Assembly: GCA_025356695.1 (NCBI GenBank)
Contig: JANXSE010000347.1
Location: forward strand, 1 to 64,000
DNA from: Betaproteobacteria bacterium
GTDB taxonomy: Bacteria; Pseudomonadota; Gammaproteobacteria; Burkholderiales; SG8-41
DNA: 64,000 nt
Direction of reading: 5' to 3'
The notes below the pieces were generated by a model that was not told where the DNA came from, made no database searches, and worked only from the letters and a program-made list of their open reading frames with translations. Positions 48,795 to 58,178 of the stretch are shown here, piece by piece; within the stretch, counting starts at the first letter, position 1; each line of letters begins with the position of its first letter. A program made the position numbers and the translations under genes.

Positions 48795-50806
48795 CGCGCA
48801 AACACCAGCAGGAGCAGCAGTGTGGCAAAGCTGTAGATCAGATAAACGTGGATGCGGCCGTGCTGCAGCAGGCCGAACCATCCCGCCACGCGGTCGGCCG
48901 CACGCGCCGCCGGCCGGTAGAGCCAGCCCCACCAGCGGTCGCCGGCATGGGCCTTGTAATAAGGCGCGCGGTCGAACGGCGTTGGCACATGGCGCTCGAT
49001 CTCGAAGAACGGCTCGAAGATCTGCTTGATCGGCTGACTGAAACCTTCCGCGGTATCCTGCATGCGCGCAGTCTGCCATGGAAAGCCGCAATCCCACGCC
49101 GGGCCGCGCCGGATGCGACCGTGGTAAAAAATCCGCACCAGTACGAATACCAGCAACACGACGGCAGTAATGAATAGCAGGAACACCAGCGGGCTGTAGC
49201 TGGCACGCGCGGCCGCGATCGGTGTGATGAAGAGCCAGCCGGAAGCCATCACGCTGTCGCTGATGCTGTGGCCGATCAGGTGGGTGGTGACGGTGCCGAG
49301 CTCGAGAATCATTGTCACCGGCAACACGCCAAGCAGCACGCAGCCGACTGCGAACCAGAGCAGACCGACGCGCTCGAAGCCGCCAGCATCATGCGCATCG
49401 GCCAGACTGTCGTCGCGCGGCTGGCCGAGAAACACCACGCCGTAAAATTTCACCATCACATAACTGGATAATGCGAAGGTCAATGCCAGCGCGGCGGCGG
49501 CCACCGGCACCAGCATGTTGAGATAGGAATTCGGCAACCCCGGCGTCAGCAGGAAGGCCTGCAGCAGCAGCCACTCCGAGACGAAGCCGTTCAACGGCGG
49601 CAGACCGGCAATCGCCAGGGTACCGACCAGCCCCAGCCATGCCACCACCGGCATGCGCCGGATCAGGCCGCCCAACTTGCCGAGGCGCCGTTCGCGCGTG
49701 GCATGCAAGACCGAGCCGGTAACCAGGAACAGCAGGCTCTTGAAAAACGCGTGGTTCAGGCAGTGATAGAGCGCAGCGACCAGCGCCAACGCGGCCAGTG
49801 CATCCATGCCGAAAGCGCGAAATGTGATCGCCAGACCGATGCCGATCAGCACGATGCCGATGTTCTCAATCGAGGAATAGGCCAGTAGCCGCTTCATATC
49901 GGTCTGCACTGCCGAGAACAGCACGCCGAACAGCGCCGTGACAAGGCCGAGCACCAGCGTAACCACGCCCCACCACCAGATCTGCGTCTGCAACAGATCG
50001 AAGCTGACGCGCAAGAGGCCGTAGATTGCGGTCTTCAGCATGACGCCGCTCATCATCGCCGACACCGGCGACGGCGCCGCCGGATGCGCTTCAGGCAGCC
50101 ACACGTGCAACGGCAGGATCCCCGCTTTTGCGCCAAAACCAAACAGGGCGAGGAAATAAGCGATGGTCGCCCAACCGGCCGACGGCGGTTCGACCGCGCG
50201 CATGGTGGCAAACGTATAGTCGCCGCCGCCACTCTGCAATACGCCGAAGCACAGCAGGATGCCAATGGCACCGATGTGGGCGATCAGCAGATAAAGAAAA
50301 CCGGCGCTGCGGGTCGCCGCATCACGATGATTGCTGGTGACGAGGAAGTACGACGACAGCGCCATCGTCTCCCATGCCAGCATGAAAAAATAACCGTCGT
50401 CGGCAAGAAAAATCGCCGCCATGCTGGCGACGAACAGGTGATATTGCAGACAGGTCAGGCCGGGCGAGTTGTCCTGCCCCGCCACCAGATAACCGGAGTA
50501 AAACACCGAAATGCCGGCGGTGGCGAGCCCGAGCAGTACCAGAAAAAATGCAGAGAGCGCATCAAGCCGCAGGTGAAACGGCAGGTCCGGCAGTCCGATC
50601 GCCAGAATGCGGCTGGCAACTTCCTGCGACATTGCGGAGAACCCGGCGGCGGCAAGCACGATACCGGCAATTGCACCGAGCGGTAGCAGCACTCGTGTGA
50701 CCAAACGCAGGTTGCCAGGCGCAACCAGCGCAGCGATACCAAGCGCGATCCAGAAAAGAATCACGCCGAGGATGAGATTCAGCGGTGCAAATGAAACCTC
50801 AGGCAT
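48791..50806 (-). CDS. Ehr/hydrogenase-4-like antiporter subunit (HyfB/NuoL family)
   Basis: A 671-residue protein with about sixteen membrane helices and a C-terminal amphipathic extension, first gene of the operon. GFGAKAGILPLHVWLPEAHPAAPSPVSA (read in parts) is the antiporter signature with the conserved Lys, LAWETMALSSYFL holds the conserved membrane Glu, and DMKRLLAYSSIENIG follows. It should be a proton- or sodium-pumping module. The Shine-Dalgarno sequence is weak. The operon order is B-C-E-F-G-I, with HyfA, HyfD and HyfH equivalents missing. Confidence 0.92.
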   Translation of the reverse strand: MPEVSFAPLNLILGVILFWIALGIAALVAPGNLRLVTRVLLPLGAIAGIVLAAAGFSAMSQEVASRILAIGLPDLPFHLRLDALSAFFLVLLGLATAGISVFYSGYLVAGQDNSPGLTCLQYHLFVASMAAIFLADDGYFFMLAWETMALSSYFLVTSNHRDAATRSAGFLYLLIAHIGAIGILLCFGVLQSGGGDYTFATMRAVEPPSAGWATIAYFLALFGFGAKAGILPLHVWLPEAHPAAPSPVSAMMSGVMLKTAIYGLLRVSFDLLQTQIWWWGVVTLVLGLVTALFGVLFSAVQTDMKRLLAYSSIENIGIVLIGIGLAITFRAFGMDALAALALVAALYHCLNHAFFKSLLFLVTGSVLHATRERRLGKLGGLIRRMPVVAWLGLVGTLAIAGLPPLNGFVSEWLLLQAFLLTPGLPNSYLNMLVPVAAAALALTFALSSYVMVKFYGVVFLGQPRDDSLADAHDAGGFERVGLLWFAVGCVLLGVLPVTMILELGTVTTHLIGHSISDSVMASGWLFITPIAAARASYSPLVFLLFITAVVLLVFVLVRIFYHGRIRRGPAWDCGFPWQTARMQDTAEGFSQPIKQIFEPFFEIERHVPTPFDRAPYYKAHAGDRWWGWLYRPAARAADRVAGWFGLLQHGRIHVYLIYSFATLLLLLVFAR

Positions 50807-50862
50807 GGACTGGCGTCCGCAGGCACGGCCGCTGCGACTTTCAGGCTGTTAGCTATCTGGCG

Positions 50863-50891
50863 ATTCTAGAATTATTCCCCTGCTGTGGCTA
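50863..50891 (-). promoter_or_regulatory. Candidate promoter of the Ehr-like operon
   Basis: On the minus strand TAGCCA (50891-50886), 17-base spacer, TAGAAT (50868-50863). The -10 lies in a perfect palindrome ATTCTAGAAT (50863-50872). Transcription would start about 50 bases before the hyfB-like ATG. Confidence 0.4.
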
Positions 50892-50927
50892 TGGATTTTC
50901 GCCCGGGCAACGCCGCAAGCCGGCGCT

Positions 50928-51359
50928 TCATGGCCGGATATAGGCCCAGCCTTCGTGCTGGCGCATCATCAGCGCCGTCACACCGGCTTTGACAAAACCG
51001 ATGTTCGGCAACAGTTCAGTCTTGCCGAGCTTCTGGCTGCGCATGGTGTTCTCACAGGCAAACACGCCAGCCCCATTGCCCAGCGTCTCGGCAACTCGCG
51101 CCGCCACGGTGGAGTCGAGCTTCAGCATGTTGAGGCCGGGACCGTAGGCGATCAGTTCGATATCGACGTTTTCGCGGCCGAGGTCCTGCTGGATGTTGCG
51201 GATGTTGTTGAGCGCGAGGTTCCACTTGGCCGCATCGTTGTCGCTGACCTGGAACACCACGCGGTGCCGTCCGGCAGCGGATTCCGCGGCTCCGGCAAAA
51301 GGCACGGCTGCTGTCACGAAGAAGGCAAACGCGGCAAAAACCTGTATCCACTTTTTCAT
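50928..51359 (-). CDS. Secreted DsrE-like protein
   Basis: A 143-residue protein with a signal peptide (residues 1-24, ending AGA-AES). The mature part, starting RHRVVFQVSDNDAAKWNLAL, has the DsrE/DsrF fold pattern, with ELIAYGPGLNMLKLDS and a single Cys in GVFACENTMRSQ at the position of the DsrE active cysteine. Such proteins are often found with sulfur-oxidation or redox systems, but the periplasmic members are poorly studied. ATG 51359 gives a proper signal peptide. It lies upstream of the Ehr-like operon on the same strand, 121 bases away. Confidence 0.8.
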   Translation of the reverse strand: MKKWIQVFAAFAFFVTAAVPFAGAAESAAGRHRVVFQVSDNDAAKWNLALNNIRNIQQDLGRENVDIELIAYGPGLNMLKLDSTVAARVAETLGNGAGVFACENTMRSQKLGKTELLPNIGFVKAGVTALMMRQHEGWAYIRP

Positions 51360-51475
51360 TTGATCTCCCGTCGAACGCGCGCCGCACGCTGCCGGCGCAG
51401 AGCGCGGATTGTAGCAGTGCAGCCGCCCTGCCGGCAGCAGGGACAAACGCCGCCGGCGCGCCGTATGATACGGCC

Positions 51476-51751
51476 ATGAGCATCATCAAACATCTGCACA
51501 TCACGGGTCGCGTGCAGGGTGTGGGCTACCGTCACTTCCTCGGCCGCGCGGCATTTGAGCTGCATGTCACCGGTTGGGTGCGCAACCGTCACGACGGCAG
51601 CGTCGAGGCGGTCGTCTGCGGCAGCATGGAGGCCGTGCATGCGCTGATCGAACGCGCGCGCCGCGGGCCCATGCACGCCACGGTCGACGAATGCCGCGTC
51701 GCCGACACGCACGGCACGTTCACGCGCTTTGAAACACTGCCGGATGGATGA
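51476..51751 (+). CDS. Acylphosphatase
   Basis: A 91-residue enzyme that hydrolyses carboxyl-phosphate bonds. The catalytic Arg is in GRVQGVGYRHF, and the catalytic Asn in GWVRNRHDGSVEAV. Normal length. It is convergent with dnaE, 5 bases apart, and divergent from the DsrE-like gene. Confidence 0.95.
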   Translation: MSIIKHLHITGRVQGVGYRHFLGRAAFELHVTGWVRNRHDGSVEAVVCGSMEAVHALIERARRGPMHATVDECRVADTHGTFTRFETLPDG

Positions 51752-51756
51752 CGGCG

Positions 51757-54700
51757 CTAGCCGTAGAGGACTTTGACGTTGTCCTCGGAGAGCCAAGCGC
51801 CGAGCGACTGCATCAGATTATCGTTGAGATTGACGCGCCAGCCTTCGCCAAGCTGGATTTCGCAGCACGCCGTCTGGTTGTGATAGACCAGCGTGACCGG
51901 GCAACTACCGTTGCGGTACGGCGACAGCAGTTCCTTTAACTTCGAAGCCGACGACTGTCCGTTGCAGGTCAGCCGCACGCCGCGCGCGAACTTGTTGCGC
52001 GCCGCCTCCAGATCGTAAATTTTCTCCGCAGTGATGCGCACGAAGGTCTCGCCGCTCTCGCCATCCTGACCGCCGCGCGTGATGTTGCGCACTTTCACTT
52101 CCATCACCAGCACCGCATCGTCGACCACGATCTTGCGGTACTGGTCGAAGTTCTCGCCGTAGACAACGATTTCCTGCGTCGCGTTGCCGTCGCTGAGCGC
52201 AATGATCACCATGCGCGAGGTCACCGTTTTCATGAAGCGCACCGACTCGACCACACCGGCGATCAACTGCACCGGCGCACTGTTGCCGTAGCCCTGCGAG
52301 GCCTGCAGGCGGTCGAGCGTACTGCGCACGAACTGGCCGATTTCTTCCTTGTAGGCGCTGTAGGGGTGGCCCGAGAGGTAAAAACCCAACGCGGTTTTTT
52401 CCTCTCGCAGAAACACCCGCCGGTCCCACGGCGCCGCTTCGATCAGCGCCGGTCGCGCCTGCGCCGACTCACCGGCGCCGCCAAACAGGCTGACCTGCTG
52501 CGCATTGCGTTCGTTCTGCTCCGCCGCACCGAGCGCAATGCCGACCGAGGCCAGCAGCCGTGCGCGGTTGTCGTCGATCGTATCGAAGGCGCCGGCGCGG
52601 ATCAGTGCTTCCACGACACGCCGGTTGACCAGCCGCTTGTCGACGCGCTCGCAAAAATCGAACAAATCGCGGAACGGCCCGGCCGTTTTTCCATCCGTGC
52701 CATTGCGTGCCGCGACAATCGAATTGATCGCCGATTCGCCACCGCCCTTGACCGCGCCGAGGCCGTAACGAATGGTCTCGACGTCGATTGGCACAAAGCG
52801 GTATTCGCCGCTGTTGATGTCCGGCGGCAACACTTTGAGTTTGTTGGCCAGCGCATCCTCGTAGAGCATCTTGACCTTGTCGGTGTCATCCATGGTCGCC
52901 GACAGGTTGGCGGCCATGAAGGCAGCCGAATGGTGTGCCTTGAAGTAAGCCGTCTGGTAGGCCACCAGCGCATAGGCCGCGGCATGCGACTTGTTGAAGC
53001 CGTAGCCGGCGAACTTTTCCATCAGGTCGAACAGTTCGTCGGCTTTCGCCTCCTTGAGGCCGTTCTTGCCCGCGCCCGCCTGGAAAATGGCGCGCTGCTC
53101 GGCCATTTCCTCGGCTTTTTTCTTGCCCATCGCGCGGCGCAACAGGTCGGCGCCGCCGAGCGAATAACCGCCGATGATCTGCGCCATCTGCATGACCTGT
53201 TCCTGATAGACCATGATGCCGTAGGTCTCGGCCAGGATCGATTCAACGCGCGGCTCCGGATAATTGAAACTTTTACCGTGTTTGCGCGCGATGAAATCCG
53301 GAATCAGGTCCATCGGACCCGGCCGGTAGAGCGCAACCAGCGCGATGATGTCCTCGAAGCGGTCGGGCCGCGCCTGCTTCAGCATATCGCGCATGCCGCG
53401 CGATTCAAACTGGAACACCGCCGTCGTGTTTGCACTCGCGAACATCTTGTAGGCATCGACGTCATCGAGTGGCAGCGTTTCAAGCAGCGTGTTGTAAGCA
53501 GGGTCGAGGCGCTTGATGTAACGCAGCGTCCAGTCGAGGATGGTCAGCGTGGTCAGCCCGAGAAAGTCGAACTTGACGAGGCCCGCCGCCTCGACGTCGT
53601 CCTTGTCGAACTGGCTCACTGCGCTGGTCGAACCCTCGGCCATGTAAAGCGGGCAGAATTCGGTGAGCTTGCCCGGCGCAATCAACACACCGCCGGCATG
53701 CATGCCGACGTTGCGCGTCATGCCTTCGAGCTGGCCGCCGAGTTCCAGCAGACGCGCCACCTCTTCCTCGTTTTTCTCGCGCTCACGCAGTGCCGGCTCT
53801 GCCTCGCGCGCCATCTCCAGCGTGATCAGCTTGCCCGGTTGAAAGGGAATCAGTTTGGCAATCTGGTCGCAAAAGTTATAACCAAGATCAAGCACGCGGC
53901 CGACATCGCGCACCACCGCCTTCGCCGCCATCGTGCCGAAGGTCGCAATCTGCGACACACTGTCGGCGCCGTATTTCTGTCGCACGTAATCGATCACGCG
54001 GTCGCGGCCGTCCTGGCAGAAGTCGATATCGAAGTCGGGCATCGATACCCGTTCCGGATTGAGGAAGCGCTCGAACAGCAGCTTATAGCGCAGCGGATCG
54101 AGATCGGTAATGCCCAGCGAATACGCCACCAGCGATCCGGCGCCCGAGCCGCGGCCCGGCCCCACCGGCACACCATTGTTCTTTGCCCAGTTGATGAAAT
54201 CGGCGACGATCAAAAAATAACCCGGAAAGCCCATCTGGATGATGGTCTTGATTTCGAACTCGAGGCGGGTCTCGTATTCGGGCAGGCGCTTCTCGCGCTC
54301 CGCCGCATCTGCATAAAGCTGCGCCATGCGCAGTTGCAGGCCTTCGTTGGCGCGTTCGCGCAGAAAATCGTCGAGCGTCTTGCCCGCAGGCACCGGAAAC
54401 AACGGCAGCCGGCTCTTACCGAGTTCGATCGATAGGTTGCAGCGAAGCGCGATTTCATAGGTGTTCGCCAGCGCCTGCGGGATGTCGGCGAACAGCTCGG
54501 CCATCTCGGCCTGCGTCTTGAAATACTGGTCCGGACTGAAGGTGCGCGGCCGCCGCTGGTCGGCGAGCATATGCCCCTCGGCGATGCAGACGCGCGCCTC
54601 GTGGGCGGTAAATTCATCGGTCTTGAGGAACTGGACCGGATGAGTGGCCGCCACCGGCAGTTTGAGATCTGACGCCAGTTGCAGCGTCTGCTGCACGCAG

Positions 54701-55254
54701 TCCTCAATCGCCGCGGCGGCGGCGAACTGCGGCAGACGCTGCACTTCGAGGTAATAACGTTGCGGCAGCAGTTTCGCCCATTCGCGCGCGTATTTCTGTG
54801 CCTGCTTCGGATTACCGGCAACGAGCGCCATGCCGACGTCGCCATGGTGCGCGCCGGACAATGCGATCAATCCTTCGCCGGCCGGCGCAGCAAACCATTC
54901 GCGTTTGATTTCAGGGCGCCCGCGGTATTGGTTGACCCGATAGGCCTGCGTGACGAGTTCGCACAGGTTGCGGTAACCGGCGCGCGACTGGCACAGCAAC
55001 AGCAGGCGATGCGGTTTGTCGCGGTCAGTTTCGTTTTCAATCCAGACATCGCAACCGATGATGGGCTTGATGCCCTTGCTGCGCGCGGCGCGGTAAAACT
55101 TCACCATGCCAAAGACGTTGGCCAGGTCGGTCAACGCCAGCGCCGGCATGCCGTCGGCCTTGGCCGCCGCGACGGCGGCGTCGATCCGCGCGATCCCGTC
55201 GGTAATCGAGTATTCGCTGTGTAACCGGAGGTGAACGAACGGCGGCGTCGACAT
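51757..55254 (-). CDS. dnaE: DNA polymerase III alpha subunit
   Basis: The replicative polymerase, 1165 residues, normal length. The N-terminal PHP domain begins HLRLHSEYSITDGI; the catalytic acidic motif PDFDIDFCQDGRDRVIDYV and the finger region GRGSGAGSLVAYSLGI form the polymerase core; HhH, OB-fold (about residues 985-1080) and C-terminal tau-binding regions follow. Some PHP metal ligands are altered, as usual in proteobacterial DnaE. Confidence 0.97.
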   Translation of the reverse strand: MSTPPFVHLRLHSEYSITDGIARIDAAVAAAKADGMPALALTDLANVFGMVKFYRAARSKGIKPIIGCDVWIENETDRDKPHRLLLLCQSRAGYRNLCELVTQAYRVNQYRGRPEIKREWFAAPAGEGLIALSGAHHGDVGMALVAGNPKQAQKYAREWAKLLPQRYYLEVQRLPQFAAAAAIEDCVQQTLQLASDLKLPVAATHPVQFLKTDEFTAHEARVCIAEGHMLADQRRPRTFSPDQYFKTQAEMAELFADIPQALANTYEIALRCNLSIELGKSRLPLFPVPAGKTLDDFLRERANEGLQLRMAQLYADAAEREKRLPEYETRLEFEIKTIIQMGFPGYFLIVADFINWAKNNGVPVGPGRGSGAGSLVAYSLGITDLDPLRYKLLFERFLNPERVSMPDFDIDFCQDGRDRVIDYVRQKYGADSVSQIATFGTMAAKAVVRDVGRVLDLGYNFCDQIAKLIPFQPGKLITLEMAREAEPALREREKNEEEVARLLELGGQLEGMTRNVGMHAGGVLIAPGKLTEFCPLYMAEGSTSAVSQFDKDDVEAAGLVKFDFLGLTTLTILDWTLRYIKRLDPAYNTLLETLPLDDVDAYKMFASANTTAVFQFESRGMRDMLKQARPDRFEDIIALVALYRPGPMDLIPDFIARKHGKSFNYPEPRVESILAETYGIMVYQEQVMQMAQIIGGYSLGGADLLRRAMGKKKAEEMAEQRAIFQAGAGKNGLKEAKADELFDLMEKFAGYGFNKSHAAAYALVAYQTAYFKAHHSAAFMAANLSATMDDTDKVKMLYEDALANKLKVLPPDINSGEYRFVPIDVETIRYGLGAVKGGGESAINSIVAARNGTDGKTAGPFRDLFDFCERVDKRLVNRRVVEALIRAGAFDTIDDNRARLLASVGIALGAAEQNERNAQQVSLFGGAGESAQARPALIEAAPWDRRVFLREEKTALGFYLSGHPYSAYKEEIGQFVRSTLDRLQASQGYGNSAPVQLIAGVVESVRFMKTVTSRMVIIALSDGNATQEIVVYGENFDQYRKIVVDDAVLVMEVKVRNITRGGQDGESGETFVRITAEKIYDLEAARNKFARGVRLTCNGQSSASKLKELLSPYRNGSCPVTLVYHNQTACCEIQLGEGWRVNLNDNLMQSLGAWLSEDNVKVLYG

Positions 55255-55396
55255 GCGGTCATTTTAACGTGTCCGTTGCGACTTGAGTACGCCGTCGGCG
55301 CCGCTTACAAGTGCCTGATTGGTCAACGACTGTTGGCGCGGCACGTTATTCTTCTGACGGACGGCGCGGATTGCTGCGCTAACGGCAGCGGCTGCC

Positions 55397-55425
55397 TTGA
55401 CAGGCATCCGGTTCGCGGTCAGATT
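55397..55425 (+). promoter_or_regulatory. Candidate promoter of the DUF4124-like gene
   Basis: TTGACA (55397-55402), 17-base spacer, CAGATT (55420-55425). The -35 is perfect and the -10 weak. The rest of the 228-base gap between dnaE and this gene shows no other clear element. Confidence 0.4.
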
Positions 55426-55482
55426 CCAATATTCCCTGGCGGCGGCACAAAGCCGCAGGCCAACGACGAACGGAGTGACTTT

Positions 55483-56001
55483 ATGCGGCTCGCACTGATC
55501 ATCGCAATTTCTGCGTTTTGCGCAAACGCGCACGCCCAGGAACAGGTGCAGTCAGGTTCACAATCCCAATCGATATACCGCTCGGTGATGCCGGATGGCC
55601 GCATTATCTTCGGCGACAAGCCGGCACCCGGCGCCAAGGAATCCAAACCCGTGGTGCTGCGGCCATCGAATACCTCGACGCTGGGGCCGACCTCTTCACC
55701 CTCCGGCGGATCGAAACCGGCAGCGGCCGGCGCGCCCGGACGGCAACAATTGATGGACGCCGCCAATGCCGACCTTCTTGAAGCCAGGAAGAACCTGGAA
55801 CAGGCACGCGCCACACTGGAAGCCAACCGCGAGCCGAAACCCGACGAGCAAATGGGCACCACAAAATCGGGCAAGGGCGGAAGCGGCGGCATGCGCACGA
55901 CCGACGCCTACGATCAGCGCATCAAGGCGCTCGAGCAGGATGTCGCCACGGCGCAAAGACAGCTCGACGAGGCGCAAGCGCGCCGCAACGAGGCACGCTA
56001 G
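55483..56001 (+). CDS. Secreted DUF4124-like protein with coiled coil
   Basis: A 172-residue protein: signal peptide (1-18, ending AHA-QEQ), a short DUF4124-type strand motif (IYRSVMPDGRIIFGDKP), a Ser/Pro/Gly linker, and a C-terminal coiled coil (LLEARKNLEQARATLEANRE and ALEQDVATAQRQLDEAQARR). The usual DUF4124 form is YKWVDDNGVVHYSD, which this matches in layout. ATG 55483 has GGAG 9 bases upstream and gives a good signal peptide; the longer frame overlaps dnaE. Function unknown. Confidence 0.78.
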   Translation: MRLALIIAISAFCANAHAQEQVQSGSQSQSIYRSVMPDGRIIFGDKPAPGAKESKPVVLRPSNTSTLGPTSSPSGGSKPAAAGAPGRQQLMDAANADLLEARKNLEQARATLEANREPKPDEQMGTTKSGKGGSGGMRTTDAYDQRIKALEQDVATAQRQLDEAQARRNEAR

Positions 56002-56141
56002 GCAGAGGTTCGTCTTCCGCCAAACCGCGCGTCGCTTTCCCGGCGTGCAGCGCGACCCGCAATTTTCTTGATCTGAGTCGTTATTCGGGCAGTGAGGAAA
56101 CCGCACAATGGCGGCCTCCTGCCACCTCCGTCATTGCCTGC

Positions 56142-57044
56142 ATGCCAAAGACCCCCGTACCGCGGCGCACCTTGTTGACGATGTGCGTGCTCTCGCTGAT
56201 CTGGTCGTACAACTGGATCGTCGTCAAGGAAGCGCTGCAATTCTCCGGGCCCTTCGATTACTCGGCGCTGCGCTGCATCTTCGGCTCGCTGGTCATGTTC
56301 GGCGTCTTGAAGCTCATGAAAAAGCCGCTGACGCCGCCCGCCCTCGGCCGCGCCTTTTTTTTGGGTCTGTTTCAGACCGCCGGTTTCCTCTGCTTTTCGA
56401 GCTGGGCGCTGGTCGAAGGTGCGGTCGGCAAATCGGCCGTGCTGATCTACACCTTTCCGTTCTGGACACTGCTGTTCGCGCGCATCGCACTGGGTGAGCG
56501 CATCCGCGGCGCGCAATGGCTGGGCGTACTGCTTGCCGCGGGCGGCCTGATCCTCGTGCTCGAACCCTGGCAACCCGGTGGCAGCCTGTTCAGCCGCCTG
56601 CTCGCTGTCATGTCGGGCGTCAGCTGGGCCATCAGCACTATCATTGCAAAACACTGGCGGCAGCGCGGCGATTTCGATCTGCTCACGGTCACCGCATGGC
56701 AACTCCTGCTGGGCGGCATCGTCTGCAGCGTCATTGCAGTCGCGGTGCCGGCCAAACCCATCATCTGGAACGCCTACTTTGTGCTGCTGATCGCCGCCAG
56801 CGGCATCGTTGCCACCGCCTTCGGCTGGCTACTCTGGCTGATGATCCTCAAACATCTCTCCGCCGGCGTCGCCGGTCTGGGCATGATGGCGGTGCCGGCG
56901 CTAGGTGTCCTGTTTTCGCGACTGCAATACGGCGAAACCTTCGACCCGGTTGAAGTCACCGGCATGCTGTTGCTGGCGGCGAGTCTGGTGCTACTGTCGT
57001 GGCTGAACCTGCGCAATCAGCCGGTGGTGCCGGCGAGGGAATGA
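56142..57044 (+). CDS. EamA/RhaT family drug-metabolite exporter
   Basis: A 300-residue protein with ten membrane helices in two EamA repeats (first IWSYNWIVVKEALQFSGPF, second GVSWAISTIIAKHW). Members export amino acids, purines and other metabolites; the cargo cannot be told from sequence. It is followed by the alpha/beta hydrolase gene after 20 bases, suggesting one transcript. Confidence 0.9.
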   Translation: MPKTPVPRRTLLTMCVLSLIWSYNWIVVKEALQFSGPFDYSALRCIFGSLVMFGVLKLMKKPLTPPALGRAFFLGLFQTAGFLCFSSWALVEGAVGKSAVLIYTFPFWTLLFARIALGERIRGAQWLGVLLAAGGLILVLEPWQPGGSLFSRLLAVMSGVSWAISTIIAKHWRQRGDFDLLTVTAWQLLLGGIVCSVIAVAVPAKPIIWNAYFVLLIAASGIVATAFGWLLWLMILKHLSAGVAGLGMMAVPALGVLFSRLQYGETFDPVEVTGMLLLAASLVLLSWLNLRNQPVVPARE

Positions 57045-57064
57045 AGAACGCCGCCATGGCGTGA

Positions 57065-57973
57065 ATGCCTGGTTACGAAGAAAATCAGCACATGCCAATG
57101 AAACCAAGCACCTCGCAGTTCCACCAGATCCGCAATCTGCGCTACCACGTGCGTTGCTGGGGTGACGCCGGCGCGCCGAAAATTTTTCTGCTGCATGGCT
57201 GGATGGACGTGTCGGCTTCGTTTCAGTTTCTCGTCGATTGTTTTGCGCGCGACTGGCACGTCATCGCACCGGACTGGCGCGGCTTCGGTCTGACCGAATG
57301 GGCGCAGAACGGTTACTGGTTCCCGGACTACTACGCCGACCTCGACGCGTTGCTGAATATCTATCAGCCCGATTCAGCGGTGCATCTCATCGGCCACAGC
57401 ATGGGCGGCAACGTCGCCTGCACCTACGCCGGCATCCGGCCGCAGCGCGTAGCGCAACTGATTTCGCTCGAAGGTTTCGGCGCTGCGCGCACGGCGGCAA
57501 CAGACGCGCCGAAACGCTACGCACGCTGGCTGGACCAACTCGCTGCGCCACCCGCCTTCAAACCCTACCCGTCGTTCGAGGCGGTCGCCGCACGCATGCA
57601 GAAAAACAATCCGCGCCTGACCGCGGAACGCGCCGCTTTTCTGGCGCAACACTGGGCGCGCAAAACCGAAATTGGCACTGTCGAATTGCGCAGCGACCCG
57701 AAACACAAAATCGTCAATCCGGTGTTAAGTCGCGTGGAAGAACTGCTGGCCTGCTGGCGCCACATAACTGCGCCGGCATTATGGGTATGCGGCGACGCCT
57801 CAGGCGCACCCGGATGGCGCAGCGACGATGCATCGCAGTTTGCCGAGCGCAAAGCGGCGTTTGCCGATCTGCGCGAGGTCGCACTGGCGGGCTGCGGTCA
57901 CATGCTGCATCACGACCAGCCGGCAAGGCTGGCGGCGACAATCGAAGACTTTCTCTCCGCGAATCACCCCTGA
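57065..57973 (+). CDS. Alpha/beta hydrolase
   Basis: A 302-residue alpha/beta-hydrolase-fold protein. Oxyanion loop LLHGWMDVS, strand-4 DWRGFG, nucleophile elbow GHSMGGN with the catalytic Ser, and a late catalytic His in AGCGHMLHHDQP; the acid is probably in WVCGDASGAPGW. All triad elements are present. The start at ATG 57065 is uncertain, since ATG 57092 and 57098 (MPMKPSTSQF) are equally possible. Substrate unknown; esterase or epoxide/haloalkane-type chemistry both possible. Confidence 0.85.
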   Translation: MPGYEENQHMPMKPSTSQFHQIRNLRYHVRCWGDAGAPKIFLLHGWMDVSASFQFLVDCFARDWHVIAPDWRGFGLTEWAQNGYWFPDYYADLDALLNIYQPDSAVHLIGHSMGGNVACTYAGIRPQRVAQLISLEGFGAARTAATDAPKRYARWLDQLAAPPAFKPYPSFEAVAARMQKNNPRLTAERAAFLAQHWARKTEIGTVELRSDPKHKIVNPVLSRVEELLACWRHITAPALWVCGDASGAPGWRSDDASQFAERKAAFADLREVALAGCGHMLHHDQPARLAATIEDFLSANHP

Positions 57974-58003
57974 CCCGCAGTCCGCGCACCTTACGTGCGC
58001 GAA

Positions 58004-58041
58004 TTGACCCGAATCAATGCGGCTCATTTGATCTGGATCAA
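58004..58041 (+). promoter_or_regulatory. Tandem FNR/ANR-type boxes upstream of the TRAP operon
   Basis: TTGATCTGGATCAA at 58028-58041 is a perfect TTGAT-N4-ATCAA box, and TTGACCCGAATCAA at 58004-58017 is a one-mismatch copy; their centres are 24 bases apart and both are followed by similar YGCGG sequence. The sites end 137 bases before the dctP start. CRP/FNR-family regulators such as FNR, ANR or DNR bind such sites under low oxygen or nitric oxide. Confidence 0.6.
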
Positions 58042-58178
58042 CGCGGGGCACCGCCTTGGAGTTCATCTTTCATCCCCATGCGGACGGTTGGCGGCCGCGC
58101 AGCCAAAATAAATACAAGATATCCGCCGCCGGGCCGGTGCCATGTTCATCGTTTGTGGTCACTCAAGCCGGAGGTTTT

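Noticed and set aside
43677..50806. Formate hydrogenlyase or true hydrogenase-4
   Set aside because: Both Ni-Fe cysteine pairs are missing in the large subunit and there are no formate dehydrogenase, ferredoxin subunits or maturation genes in the window.
52366..54435. A 689-codon open frame antisense to dnaE, and similar long antisense frames at 759-1916, 38074-39294, 39337-40425 and 59811-61307
   Set aside because: They mirror real genes with clear motifs on the other strand, are rich in Arg/His/Gln, have no recognisable domain, and are expected in high-GC DNA with few stop codons.
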